Shown here piece by piece: positions 10,960 to 21,677 of a DNA stretch of 64,000 nt. The notes beneath the pieces are model-generated. The model had not been told where the DNA came from, made no database searches, and worked only from the letters and a program-made list of their open reading frames with translations. This stretch comes from Zychaea mexicana. Lineage: Eukaryota; Mucoromycota; Mucoromycetes; Mucorales; Lichtheimiaceae. The DNA lies in assembly GCF_025766255.1 (NCBI RefSeq), contig NW_026516688.1, forward strand, positions 124,001 to 188,000, written 5' to 3'. The number at the start of each line of letters is the position of its first letter. Position 1 is the first letter of the stretch. The position numbers and the translations under genes are program-made.

Positions 10960-11968
10960 ATGAGCAACATTATTGATATCACCGACGACGCCCAATTTCA
11001 GGGTCTCATCACCAAGAAGGATGTCGTTCTAGTTCTTGACTTTTGGGCCACTTGGGCTGAACCCTGTAAGCAAATGAACGACGTTGTCGCAGAACTTGCT
11101 GGCAAGTTCTCCTCCCTGCAATTTGTCAAGGTACGGGTTATACTCTTTTAAATTTGTGTAGGAGAGTTTTGAAAAGAGATCGAGCTGGTAAACTAGAGGC
11201 TCTTGGAAGATAGTTCATGAGTAAGTTTAATTTGTTACTAATCTACTCGCGATCTTTGAATAGATTGAAGCTGAAAACTTCCCAGACATTTCAGAAGAGT
11301 TTGAAATTGCTGCCGTCCCTACTTTTGCTGTTCTTAAGGTACACTGTCGACTATCAGCTTCGAAATGCTCGCTTGTTTTTATCTGTGTCATGCCGTGCTT
11401 CCGTACTGATCAGTTTTCTTCTTTTTTCATTTTTTTAGGGTGGCAAGACCGTCGAACGTATTGAAGGTGCAAAGGCCGCCGAATTGACGAACGCTGTGGC
11501 CAAACACGCCAAGGGAGTGTCATCGGCCAATAAGTCTTTGGCTGAAAACGATGTCAAACCTGCCAAGGATCTCAACACTCGCTTAAAGTCTTTGATTGAG
11601 AGTGCTCCTGTCATGATCTTTATCAAGGGCACCCCACAACAGGTACAGGATAGCCTTGGAGATTGATTAGTCATCTCTCTCTCTCTCTCTCAAAACAATT
11701 TTTGATTAATTTTTTCCGCATATCTATTTGATAGCCTCGCTGTGGTTTCACGCGTCAATTGCTTGATATTTTGAACGAGCAAAAGATCAAGTACAGCTCT
11801 TTTAACATTTTGGTGGATGAGGATGTGCGACAGGGTCTCAAGGCTTACTCCAACTGGCCTACATTCCCGCAGATGTATGTGAATGGCGAATTGATTGGTG
11901 GTTTGGATATTGTCAAGGAATTGGTCTCGTCTGGCGAGCTTCACGAAATGATTGAGGAAGGAAACTAA
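10960..11968 (+). CDS. monothiol glutaredoxin, Grx3/Grx4 type (Trx-Grx fusion)
   Basis: Cytosolic/nuclear [2Fe-2S]-binding glutaredoxin that passes iron-cluster signals to iron regulators and cluster assembly. Four exons fit in phase (10960-11130, 11264-11338, 11439-11642, 11735-11968) and give 227 residues. N-terminal thioredoxin-like domain: [19 protein letters not shown] with the WAEPC variant active site usual for this family, then [16 protein letters not shown]-terminal glutaredoxin domain: [20 protein letters not shown], then [34 protein letters not shown] and [12 protein letters not shown]. The cluster-ligating motif reads CGFT where the family norm is CGFS. The length equals that of single-Grx-domain fungal homologues. 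The normal WPTFPQ and GG glutathione-binding segments suggest the protein is otherwise functional. Confidence 0.95.
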
Positions 11969-12834
11969 AGGGAAAAGAAGTGTTTCCTTCTTTCTTTAAA
12001 AAAAGCATCATATATAAATATCTTTCTACATGTCATTCCCCCAACCTTCTTTCAGCTACATATACGCTTCTCCTTTTGGACTCTTTGGATCAAATCTGAA
12101 CCTTACTGTACACTTTTTATCTCCTTTGCTTATAAAATAAAATAATTTTTGCATCATGTTAATCGATCAGTCGGAAAGGATACGTGTATTTCGGGACAAA
12201 AAGTTGGGGTCATGCTATTGATATAACCGTTTATGTTGTCCTTGTTTATGATACAGTCAGCTCAAATTAGACAGCAGAAATCCGGAATCTATGAGAAAAC
12301 AAGTGTAACCAAGACAAAGTAGTGTATATTAGTTCTTGTCGCTTGGAAACATCTGCTGCTCCATCGGTACCCCTCGGTATCTAGAGTTACTGGGTAATGT
12401 CATATGGTTGTAGTCTCATCATGGAGAAAGTGCTCCCATAAGCATAGCAGCAAAGGCTACGGACGATGTGTTATTGCGATAGCCTTCAATCAGACGTCCA
12501 TAGAGCATTGTTGGGTGATACATTTATTGTCGCGATGATTTGGATCAAAAGAGAGTTTGACGACCTACTGTGCTGCTACTACCTTGGTTCTGGCCAGCAC
12601 ATTATAGCTCCTTGTGCAAGCCCACTTTGGCATGACTCAAGCTTACGAAATCCTCATCATTAAAGATATTCATGTCGGATTTAACGATTGATATAAATTG
12701 CTGCTGCGAAACATCCACTTGAGTGTGGGACCAGGAACTTTCGAATTTATACTCAGCGCGACAAGAGTCAATTCCCTTCTTTTGCTTCGACAGCTTTCTT
12801 TCTTATTTTTGAATCACCAACACCGAAAGGAATC
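11969..12834. other. intergenic between glutaredoxin and PRP6
   Basis: This stretch contains the glutaredoxin 3' UTR (with AATAAAATAATTTTTG near 12138) and the PRP6 promoter (CT-rich leader 12770-12815). Open frames 12466-12663 and 12698-12898 are not supported by any family signature; the second overlaps the true PRP6 start in another frame. Confidence 0.45.
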
Positions 12835-15766
12835 ATGTTTGGAGTTACTAAGGAATTCATTGGAAAGCCTGCACCTCCTAACTATGTCGCTGGTTTAGGT
12901 CGTGGTGCTACTGGATTCACCACACGATCAGATATTGGTCCTGCAAGAGAAACTGGTGATGTCGGAGGGTAAGTCGAAAGTTTTCTTTTAACTTCCCCCC
13001 CATTGATCTGTAGCAAAGTAAATATTTTATATTTTTGAGTGAGTTGCTAACACTATACGCATATTATCTCTAAATTTATACGATAGCGATGCCAAACAAG
13101 GTGCAGCAAAAGAAGGCGGCAACGATGAAGACGATGAACGATTTCAAGATCCAGATAATGAAGTAGCCCTGTTCTCCAGCGGGCCATATGATGCCGAAGA
13201 CGAAGAAGCCGATCGAGTTTACGAAGAAGTCGCCAATCGCATGGATGAACGACGCAGATCACGACGTGAGGCGCGCGAACGAGAAGAATTAGCGCGATAC
13301 CGACGAGAACGACCCAAAATCTCGCAGCAATTTGCTGATTTAAAACGACAACTGTCCTCGGTTGACGAAACCGAATGGGCAGCTATTCCAGAAGTGGGTG
13401 ATTTGGTCGGCAAGAATCGTAAACGGAACAAAATGCCAGAACGATTTACACCTTTACCCGATACAATTCTGGCAGCTGCTCGCGATAAATCACAATATGA
13501 GACGACGATCAGTGCTGATGACAGTGGTTCGGAAACACCATCGGATGGCATGATGACCAACTTTAGAGAAATCGGTCAGGCAAGAGACAAGGTGCTTGGC
13601 TTGAAATTGGATCAGGTATCGGATTCGGTGTCAGGTCAGACGACGGTCGATCCCAAGGGCTATTTGACAGATTTGAACAGTATTGCACTACGAAGTGCTG
13701 CTGAAATTGGCGATATCAAAAAGGCACGCTTGCTTTTTAGTTCCATGACGACGTCGAATCCTAAATATGCACCTGGTTGGATGGCTGCTGCCCGTTTGGA
13801 AAAGGAAGCTGGAAGAATTGTTCAGGCACGCAGTATCATTGCAAAGGGCTGTGAGCACTGCCCACAAAACGAAGACGTATGGTTAGAAAATGCCAGTTTG
13901 AATGTAAGTTTATCAATTATCTTATATGTTATTGGATGGTGCAGTTCTGTCTAACCACGATGACACTTGTCCAATGCGTTTTCTTTAAAATAGACTACAG
14001 AAAATGCAAAGATTATTCTCGCCGATGCTGTACGACATATACCACAGTCCGTCAAGATCTGGCTTAAGGCAGTTGATCTGGAAACCGAAAACAAAGCACA
14101 AAAACGAGTACTGCGACGTGCACTTGAATTTATCCCCAACTCTGTGAAATTGTGGCGCGCAGCTGTCAACATGGAAGAAAACCCAGACGATGCCAAAGTG
14201 TTGTTATCGCGTGCTATCGAACTTGTTCCTCTTAGTGTGGAATTATGGCTCGCACTGGCACGCTTAGAAACATACAAGAACGCACAAGCGGTGCTCAACA
14301 AGGCACGACGAGCAATCCCTACGAGTCACGAAATCTGGATTGCAGCAGCTCGATTGGAAGAAGAGCACGGTACACCAAGCAGAGTCGAATTAGTCATTCA
14401 GAAGGCTGCTATCGCATTGTCGCAGACAGGTGCTGTGCTGGATCGCGAGCAGTGGCTTAAGGAGGCTGAAAAGTGTGAAAAGAACGGATCGGTATTGACG
14501 TGCCAAGCCATTGTTTCGGCAACGATTGGCTTGAACTTGGAAGATGAGGATCGAAAGGACACCTGGATGGAAGACGCCGAGGCTTGTGTCGCACATGGAT
14601 CGATCGAGACTGCCCGCGCCATTTATGCCCATGCACTCAAGGTGTTCCCTGCAAAACAGTCGATCTGGAAACAGGCTGCGTTTTTGGAAAAGAGTCATGG
14701 TACTGCTCGGAGCTTGGAAGAATTGCTGCAACGCGCTGTCCGATACTGTCCTCAAGCCGAAGTTCTCTGGCTCATGGGCGCCAAGGAGAAATGGCTGGCA
14801 GACGATGTACAAGGTGCACGTGCGATTCTGGAAGAAGCTTTCCGTGCCAATCCCAACAGCGAACAGATTTGGCTTGCTGCCGTCAAGGTGGAAAGCGAAA
14901 GCAACGAGTACGAGCGTGCACGCAAATTGCTCGAATTGGCGCGTAAGGAGTCTGGTACCGAGCGCGTATGGATGAAATCAGCACAACTTGAGCGACAACT
15001 TAAGAACTATGACGGATGCATGCAACTTTTGGAAGAGGGTTTGAAAAAGTTCCCCACGTTCGACAAGTTATGGGCAATCAAGGGTCAGATTCAAGACGAG
15101 GCATTGGGCAAAACGAGCGAGGCCAGAGAAACATACAACAAAGCAGTCAAGAACTGTCCCAAGAGCATTATTTTGTGGATTCTGCTGGCAAAACTGGAAG
15201 AGAAACTGGGCATGGTGACCAAAGCGCGTTCGACGTTGGAGAAGGCTCGATACACGAATCCCAAAACAGCCGAATTGTGGATCGAAGGTATCCGTATCGA
15301 AATCAGAGCCAAGAATACAGGTGCTGCCAAGGCCATGTCTGCCAAAGCACTGCAAGAATGTCCAACATCAGGTGCCTTGTGGCGCGAAGTCATTTACCTA
15401 GAAGCACGACCACAGCGTAAGGCACGAAGTGTGGATGCTCTGAAAAAGTGTGAACACGATCCCATTGTCGTCACCACCGTTGCCCTTTTGTTCTGGACCG
15501 ACCGTAAGATCGAAAAGGCGCGCAATTGGTTCCAGAAAGCAGTGCAGATTGACCTTGATCAGGGCGACTCGTTTGCATGGTGGTACAAATTTGAGCTGCA
15601 GCATGGCACGGAAGAACAGCAGGAACTGGTTATTAGACGATGCGTGGCCGCTGAGCCGCACCATGGCGAGCACTGGCAGGCTGTCGCAAAGGATATGGCA
15701 AACGTAGGTAAAAAGACGGCCGATCTTTTGAAGATGTGTGCTGCTGATTTGGAACCCATCAAGTAA
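12835..15766 (+). CDS. PRP6: pre-mRNA splicing factor Prp6 (U4/U6.U5 tri-snRNP)
   Basis: Bridges U5 and U4/U6 in the tri-snRNP during spliceosome assembly in the nucleus. Three exons (12835-12968, 13087-13903, 13994-15766) give 907 residues, as expected (yeast and human about 900-940). The N-terminal PRP1 domain is clear: [69 protein letters not shown], and [13 protein letters not shown]. The remainder is a long row of HAT repeats (for example [77 protein letters not shown]). Stop at 15764-15766 after ADLEPIK. The last 297 bases are part of a segmental duplication also found at 21680-21976. Confidence 0.97.
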
Positions 15767-17117
15767 ATCAACGATTGTCCTTTTATACTTTTCTCGCTTT
15801 CACTCGTTCATCCCACTTTATTGTATATATTTCCTCACCCAAATTAGTAAAAGAGAGCGTCATTTTTAAAATGAGATTTGGCAGACTTAATAATCACATA
15901 ATACGACATTCATGAACTCGTCGCTTTTTGGCATCTTCATGGCTATGCTTGATAATCATTAAATACTCAGAGGGGACTGTTGTGCTATAATAAACAAGGT
16001 CGATGGAGTGTCTGTGAATTCGTATCCGTTCTAAGAATCAAATCGAATACTAATCCTTATGCCAGGAGATACAGTGGGACCCAACCTGGATCGCAGCCAG
16101 AATTCGAGGGAAAATAATAGAGAGGTGCCGCCTTTCAATCCTAGAACACTGCCATCATGCTTCTAAATAATATTTTTCTTAATTTCATCTACTACTTTTG
16201 ATTTAGGAAAGAGATACAAGTAATGATAGTATCAAACAATGAATTCTCATGCCAGGAAAATAGCTGATAGAGCCAATATATGAGTTTTAACAACTTTTAA
16301 AGTTCAGATAGCCAATATCACTAGCTATCATGCTGTTCAAGTTCGACAGAAATTCCCCACTTTATCCAGAACATTTTATAATAGCTTAAATGTAGAATAC
16401 AGTAAATGAGGCTTAGAAGTTTTTAGCGGATGGTTGCTACAGGGGTGAGAGAAGTATAACATTTCTCATACAAATAGACGAGTATGATAACATACTATGA
16501 TGTCTTGAACATTCTTTACGCACTTTCTTCACTGTCTACTTCGCAAAAAAATAAAAGATGGGGCTTGTGGATTATATGATTACTCAAATATATAACAAGC
16601 GCCGATAACTTTGTAGTAATAGCCCTCTGTACATCTACTGACCCTAAACAAGGATCATTGACTCAGCTGAAAATATTGAGCCGAAATTGAATATCAATGT
16701 CCATGTGCAACCTGCTCTATTGTAGTAGAAACGACCTACATGGTTTGAGAATGGCTGTGCAGTAGCAAAGATGAGTTACCAAACTCTGAATATGTTGCGG
16801 GCCACGGTGTTGCTTGTGAGTAGAACAATGTGTTCGATAAAGGTGTAGCTTGTGGACTACATGTCGGTACTTGACAACAACAATTTACTAAATCTAACTA
16901 ATGTGATTATGCAAGCCTTAATCACGTGTAGTGTAAGATTGATATATCGCATAGATGGAGAGATCACGGTGATAGCTGATGTCAGTAAGTAGAAAGAGAA
17001 ATAAAAAAGCAACAATCACTGTTAAGACAGCTGTAGTAATTCAAGTAGCATCACGTTGCATGTGATGGTAAGCCGAGTTTCTCCTACTTTAACCGAAGAT
17101 CATTCTTTATACTACTA
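15468..17117 (+). repeat. segmental duplication, copy A
   Basis: Starts inside the last exon of PRP6 (at TCGTCACCACCGTTGCCC) and runs 1.35 kb past its stop codon. The same sequence occurs in the same orientation at 21678-23328. Differences are scattered substitutions and a few 1-2 base indels in the non-coding part; in the coding part I see only one (a silent GACCTT/GACCTC change). Apart from the PRP6 3' end and its 3' UTR, I see no gene in 15767-17117. The right border lies about 23 bases before the first remaining exon of the truncated hydrolase. Confidence 0.95.
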
Positions 17118-17140
17118 AAACTAACACATATAATATACAG

Positions 17141-18044
17141 GCACGGCGGAGGATGGGTTTTAGGTAGTGAATTGAATTACCAAACCAGTCCGCTACGAGG
17201 TAATGCATTCTCATCGATTTTTGTATCCACAACAACGTTAGCGCACTCACGCTAACATATCATTCATATGTGTAGCTCACTGTCCGTGCCAACGCCGTTG
17301 TCATTTTCGTAAACTACTCACTAGCCCCCGAAGTGCGTCATCCTGTTGCCTTGGAAGAATGCTATGATACCCTTGAATGGATTGCTAAAAACGGTGCCTC
17401 CATCAATGTCGACACGAGCAAGCTGGTCGTTGCAGGTGATAGCGCTGGCGGTAATCTCACTACTGTCTTATCAAGTACGCTTTATTCCACACTTCTTTTG
17501 TTTTCCCCCCATCTTTGAACCATTATGCTCTAGAAATAGTTGGCTCATATGACGTTGCATTGAACCCCATTCTTGCTACGCCTTGTTTCTAGTGCTCGAC
17601 AAGAAACGCGGTCTTAATGCCATCAAATACCAAGTACTTTACTATCCCGTGACCGATGCCAACTTTTCCACTGGCTCGTACAATCAGTTCCAAGAGGGCT
17701 ATTACTTGACGCGCAAGATGATGGAGTGGTTCTGGAATCAGTATGTTCCCGAAGAAAAGGATCGTCGCGACATTACCGCAGCACCTTTACATGCTTCGGA
17801 CGAGGATTTGAAGGGATTGCCACCAGCTTTTGTCATGACGGCAGAAGCCGATGTATTGCGTGATGAAGGTGAGGCGTATGCTCGGAAGCTTGTGGCTGCT
17901 GGTGTTCAAGTCACTGCCGTGCGCGTGCTGGGCTTGATTCACGGTGTATTCAACGTTGGCAACTTGAGCCCTCTCGCTTCATGGGTTGTTGATCAAACCG
18001 TGGAGACTTTGCAAAAGTTTTGGGGGACGCGTGCGAACCTTTGA
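17141..18044 (+). pseudogene. 5'-truncated HSL-type alpha/beta hydrolase
   Basis: Same family as the next gene (hormone-sensitive-lipase-like esterase). Remaining exons: 17141-17199 (HGGGWVLGSELNYQTSPLR, the oxyanion-hole motif), 17276-17474 (ANAVVIFVNYSLAPEVRHP, then GDSAGGNL with the nucleophile Ser) and 17593-18044 (YQVLYYPVTDANF, PPAFVMTAEADVLRDEGEAY with the Asp, and LIHGVF with the His). The first exon (about 85 residues, present in the neighbour) is absent. In its place lies the border of the PRP6 segmental duplication. The HGGG exon is 59 bases where the neighbour's equivalent is 58, so the phase into the next exon does not fit as I read it. The catalytic triad is otherwise intact. 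It could still be expressed from an unrecognised upstream exon, but truncation is the simpler reading. Confidence 0.75.
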
Positions 18045-18217
18045 AAGCCTTCAAGATATACAATTTGTAATACCGCGGGAATAAAGTCTCTTTTTATGCA
18101 CCCTCACACATGCATATAAAAATTTAAAGATCTTTCGCCTATTTTTGTCTTTTTGCACTTTTCTTCTTCTTCAATCTCCCTACACAAGACACAGCGACAG
18201 CTACATACAAAAACAGC

Positions 18218-19579
18218 ATGGCACCTGTAGAAGTTGCACTCGACCCGGTTTATGCTGCGTTCTGTGAACAGGCAAAGCACAACCCAAAATTTAGCGACGG
18301 ATCTATACCTCTTCCCGCCTTTCGCGAGGCTGCTAACCAGCGCTTGAAAGGAGTCAAAAACTTGCCCGAGGTTATCGAGGAAGATAAGGTCGTCGTTCAC
18401 AATAGCATTGATGTCCGTTTGACTCTTTTCCGGCCACCAGGAACCGAGAATGAAATTCTCCCTGCTGTCGTATTCTAGTGAGTTCAAACATTCTTATTGA
18501 CCTTCAATATCCTCTTCTCTGGGAGGTTTAAACAATACTAAACCTGTTTCTTTTTGACATCAATTCAAAAGTCACGGCGGCGGTTGGGTTTTCGGTAGCA
18601 AATATACTCATGGCAAACTAGTTAAAGATGTAAGTTCGTACTTTAAGAAATGGAAAATTCACATGTATGATTACACACCGCTTCTATTGAATATCACAAG
18701 AGGAATACTAATGGCTGGCTCCTACAACCAGATTTGTGTGAGGAACAATGTAGCGGTTGTATTCGTTGACTACCCACTCGCTCCAGAGTCCAAGTATCCC
18801 GCAGCTCATGAAAACGCATTTGCAGCGCTCTCTTGGGTTGTTGAAAATGGCGACTCCATAAATGTTGACGTAAGCCGTCTTGCTGTCTGCGGCGACTCAG
18901 CAGGAGGCAATCTATCTGCAGTCATTCCATGTATGCATTACTATGTATATTAAGGATACGAAAGATTGAAAAGACAAAAGTGACAAAATGCAAAGCTAAA
19001 GAAGGACACTTTTACCGTTCTTAGTGATGGCCAAAGAACGTGGTCTACCAAGCGCTATCAAAGCTCAGATATTACTTTATCCCGCGACAGCAGCTTCGCG
19101 CGACAAGTACGAATCTGCAAAGCTTTTTGGCGGCGGCGACTACTATTTGAAAAACGAAGACGCTATATTCTTTGATAAGGCGTATTGGAATGACTGTGAG
19201 AAGACAAAGATCGGATTCCCAATGTTGGCGACCACCGAGGAGCTTCAAGGACTCCCACCAGCTCTAATTTTCACCGCAGAAGCAGACATTTTGCGTGATG
19301 AAGGTGAAGACTATGCTCGTCGATTGACCAATGCTGGAGTACCTAATGCCACTGTTCGGGTCATTGGCGCAAGTACGTATTATACTCTATGTTGAAGCAT
19401 GCTTCTTCTCTTTGTTACCTTACTACTACAGTGGTGGATTGTGATTACTCATGGTTCCTTCTTGTATGTGCTTAAAAACAGTTCATGGATATGCTACTGT
19501 TCCTGTTGATACACCGGCGTATAAACAAACCATGGCCATGATTACCAATCAACTGAGTGAAGCTTTTGAGAAAAAGTGA
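18218..19579 (+). CDS. HSL-type alpha/beta hydrolase (esterase/lipase)
   Basis: Serine esterase of the hormone-sensitive-lipase (family IV) group; substrate unknown, probably a small ester or acylglycerol. Exons: 18218-18477 (MAPVEVALDPVYAAF...), 18572-18629 (HGGGWVFGSKYTHGKLVKD), about 18734-18931 (NNVAVVFVDYPLAPESKYP and CGDSAGGNLSAV), about 19025-19372 (LPPALIFTAEADILRDEGED) and about 19482-19579 (IHGYATVPVDTPAY). Oxyanion HGGG, nucleophile Ser in GDSAGG, Asp in EADILRDEGE and His in IHGY are all present, so the enzyme should be active. No signal peptide is seen. It is the intact tandem neighbour of the truncated copy upstream, from whose stop it is separated by only 173 bases. Confidence 0.87.
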
Positions 19580-21088
19580 AGTACTATTATGCGAATGTTT
19601 CTCTGAGCAATGTAATCGTCGGTGATATTGTGTAACATATTATAATAAAATTTCCCATGCAGCAGCAGCATAACCTTTTATGCATTTTTACTGTTGAATC
19701 GTTTGTTGTCCCATACATTTATACAGTGGTTCCCCTAATATTTCATTCTTCAAATTCATGGAAACCAGGGATTGTGAAAGTTAACGAAAGCTAGGTCAAA
19801 CTGCCATGTACAGATTCTTTATCCAAACAGATCTTGATGTTACATGGATTAACCAACACTCAAGAAAATTGTCACTCTAACGGTCATGTACTTTATGTAG
19901 CCTATTGTCCGATACATATACCTGGCCGTATCGACATATTCTACACTACTTGATTCTGATGTTGAATCACATAATTCACATTGTACATTGCCTGCTGTCA
20001 AATACATTTACCGGGCCGAATTAACCTTTTCTTCATATACATAATAGATAAAGATACACCAAATGAAGAGACGATGGACGACCCTAACAAGGCTAGCGCA
20101 AAACTGTGAAAGAATTTCCACACCATTTCGGGAAGCCTTTCTGAGCATGCTCAAACGGTCGTAGGTTCGACCTCTCACTGCTGTCTGGTAAAAACGTCTT
20201 GCCTATGAAAAACAATCATCTCGCAGAATCCCCAGTGACAAATTGGATAGCCAACGCTTATGATAGATTTACCCATAGAAGCACACCGATGTGCCCTAGT
20301 TTTTCAACCAGGTTTCAGATTGTGTGTTTAACGTAATTGTCAGTTTTGATATTGTACATATACTAATAAAAAAAGGCTTGTATTGTGGTAAAGTTATTCT
20401 TGGTAGTTAAAGGTTACAGAGTGAGAGAATCCCTTACAAACAGACTCATTGTTCTCACACAATCTTGCAGTTGACATGCACTTGGAAGAGCTTTATCCGA
20501 AGGCTGGATCATACACGGGCACTTGAATTAGTGTTACGGGCATGCGTCATAAAGTGAGCCGGAAGCGACGACAAAACAAGACAAGCCAAAGACAGAGGAG
20601 AGATGAATCTAGGTCAAGGCAAGAAGAATATCGGAAGGTCAGGGAGACCAGATGATGAGAAAGGAACAAGGAACAAGTCGAGTGATTACATTTATATTTA
20701 TGAAGGTTGATAAGTTGGGTGATGATTGACGATAAAGTTGTTGAGGGATTGAGTAGAGGTCAACGAATAGTCATGACAGGAAGGGCCTCTATTGGGGTTA
20801 AAGCGATGCAAGCGAAATTTGAAAATTGACCCACAAGTCGCTTCAATAGCGGACGTTGCCCATAAATTGTGCCATTCGCTGCGAAAAAAAAGTTTCTCAA
20901 CGAATTGGATGCGGTGAATAAAGCCAGCAGTGGTATTCCAACTGTGTCGGGGGCCTTCGAGCTATCGCCGGGTTGACATCGTGCTTCTACTTTTCGAAGT
21001 AGGAGTGGGGAGCTGAAAGTTCTTTTAAGAATGATCAGTTTCTTTTCCCATTCGTTCCCCACTTTTTACACAAAAAAAAGAAAATGAC
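19580..21088. other. intergenic
   Basis: I see no supported gene here. The region includes a tRNA-T-arm-like GTAGGTTCGACC (about 20161-20172) without a matching tRNA 5' half, a purine-rich tract (20560-20680) and a 100-codon minus-strand open frame (20760-21062) of unknown meaning. The hydrolase 3' UTR has AATAAAA near 19645. Confidence 0.35.
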
Positions 21089-21134
21089 AATAATATAGCA
21101 TCTGGAGCAAGTCCAGCTTACTCGCTATATTATT
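21089..21134. repeat. nested hairpin
   Basis: AATAATATAGC (21089-21099) is the exact reverse complement of GCTATATTATT (21124-21134). Inside it CTGGA and TCCAG form a second 5-bp stem. The stretch just downstream (to about 21210) repeats GCGAGTC/GCGGAC-type heptamers several times. Probably the subterminal part of a mobile element remnant. Confidence 0.5.
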
Positions 21135-21235
21135 TTTTTTGGGCGAGTCCAACATTTGCAAGCGGACCAGCTTTTGCTAGCGGACTCACATATAATCTTA
21201 GCGAGTCTATCAGAGTCTGTCAACTTTAACAAACC

Positions 21236-21395
21236 AATTGTCAGCAGTGCTAGCAACATCTACGTTTTGTGTGATTATTCTTAAGGCAAAGGGTTTTGTG
21301 CCATCAAAGAAGAATCGGCTTGGGCTCACATGTATTAAATTAAGCATAATGGTTTAAGTGTGGTTGAAAATCGACTTCCCCATATGCCCCTAAGC
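21236..21395 (-). repeat. dispersed repeat, copy 1
   Basis: About 155 bases. The reverse complement recurs inside the hAT-like element at about 41163-41322, with many shared blocks (GGGCATAT.GGGAAGTCGAT, CATGTGAGCCCAAGC, GATGTTGCTAGCACTGCT). It has no coding content. The flanks of the two copies do not match beyond this block. Confidence 0.8.
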
Positions 21396-21677
21396 ACCAG
21401 TGAAAGATGCTCTCGCGACAATGTGCCAAATAAGGAAGCATGTCGATCCTGTTACACACAGTGCTTGTGATCCAAGAAAGAACGATGAGCACATTAAAAG
21501 AGCAGGAGGATCTTCTTACGGGTTGTTTTTCTGATAAAAATTGACTGATGCCGCTGCCTTGTGGTGATGTAAAAGAACCTGTCTTTGATCAATGGATTCA
21601 TCACCGCAGCCCTGCGTAAGATTTACCTAAACAGACTGCTGCGGCGTTCGTGCGACTTCGTTACCATGGCAACCCGT

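Noticed and set aside
20060..20190. tRNA-like T-arm GTAGGTTCGACC with a serine-tRNA-like 3' stretch
   Set aside because: No pairing 5' acceptor stem or D arm upstream, and the T stem is imperfect; at best an old tRNA fragment.
20760..21062. 100-codon minus-strand open frame
   Set aside because: No family resemblance, no intron or leader signals; next to repeat DNA and probably chance or element debris.
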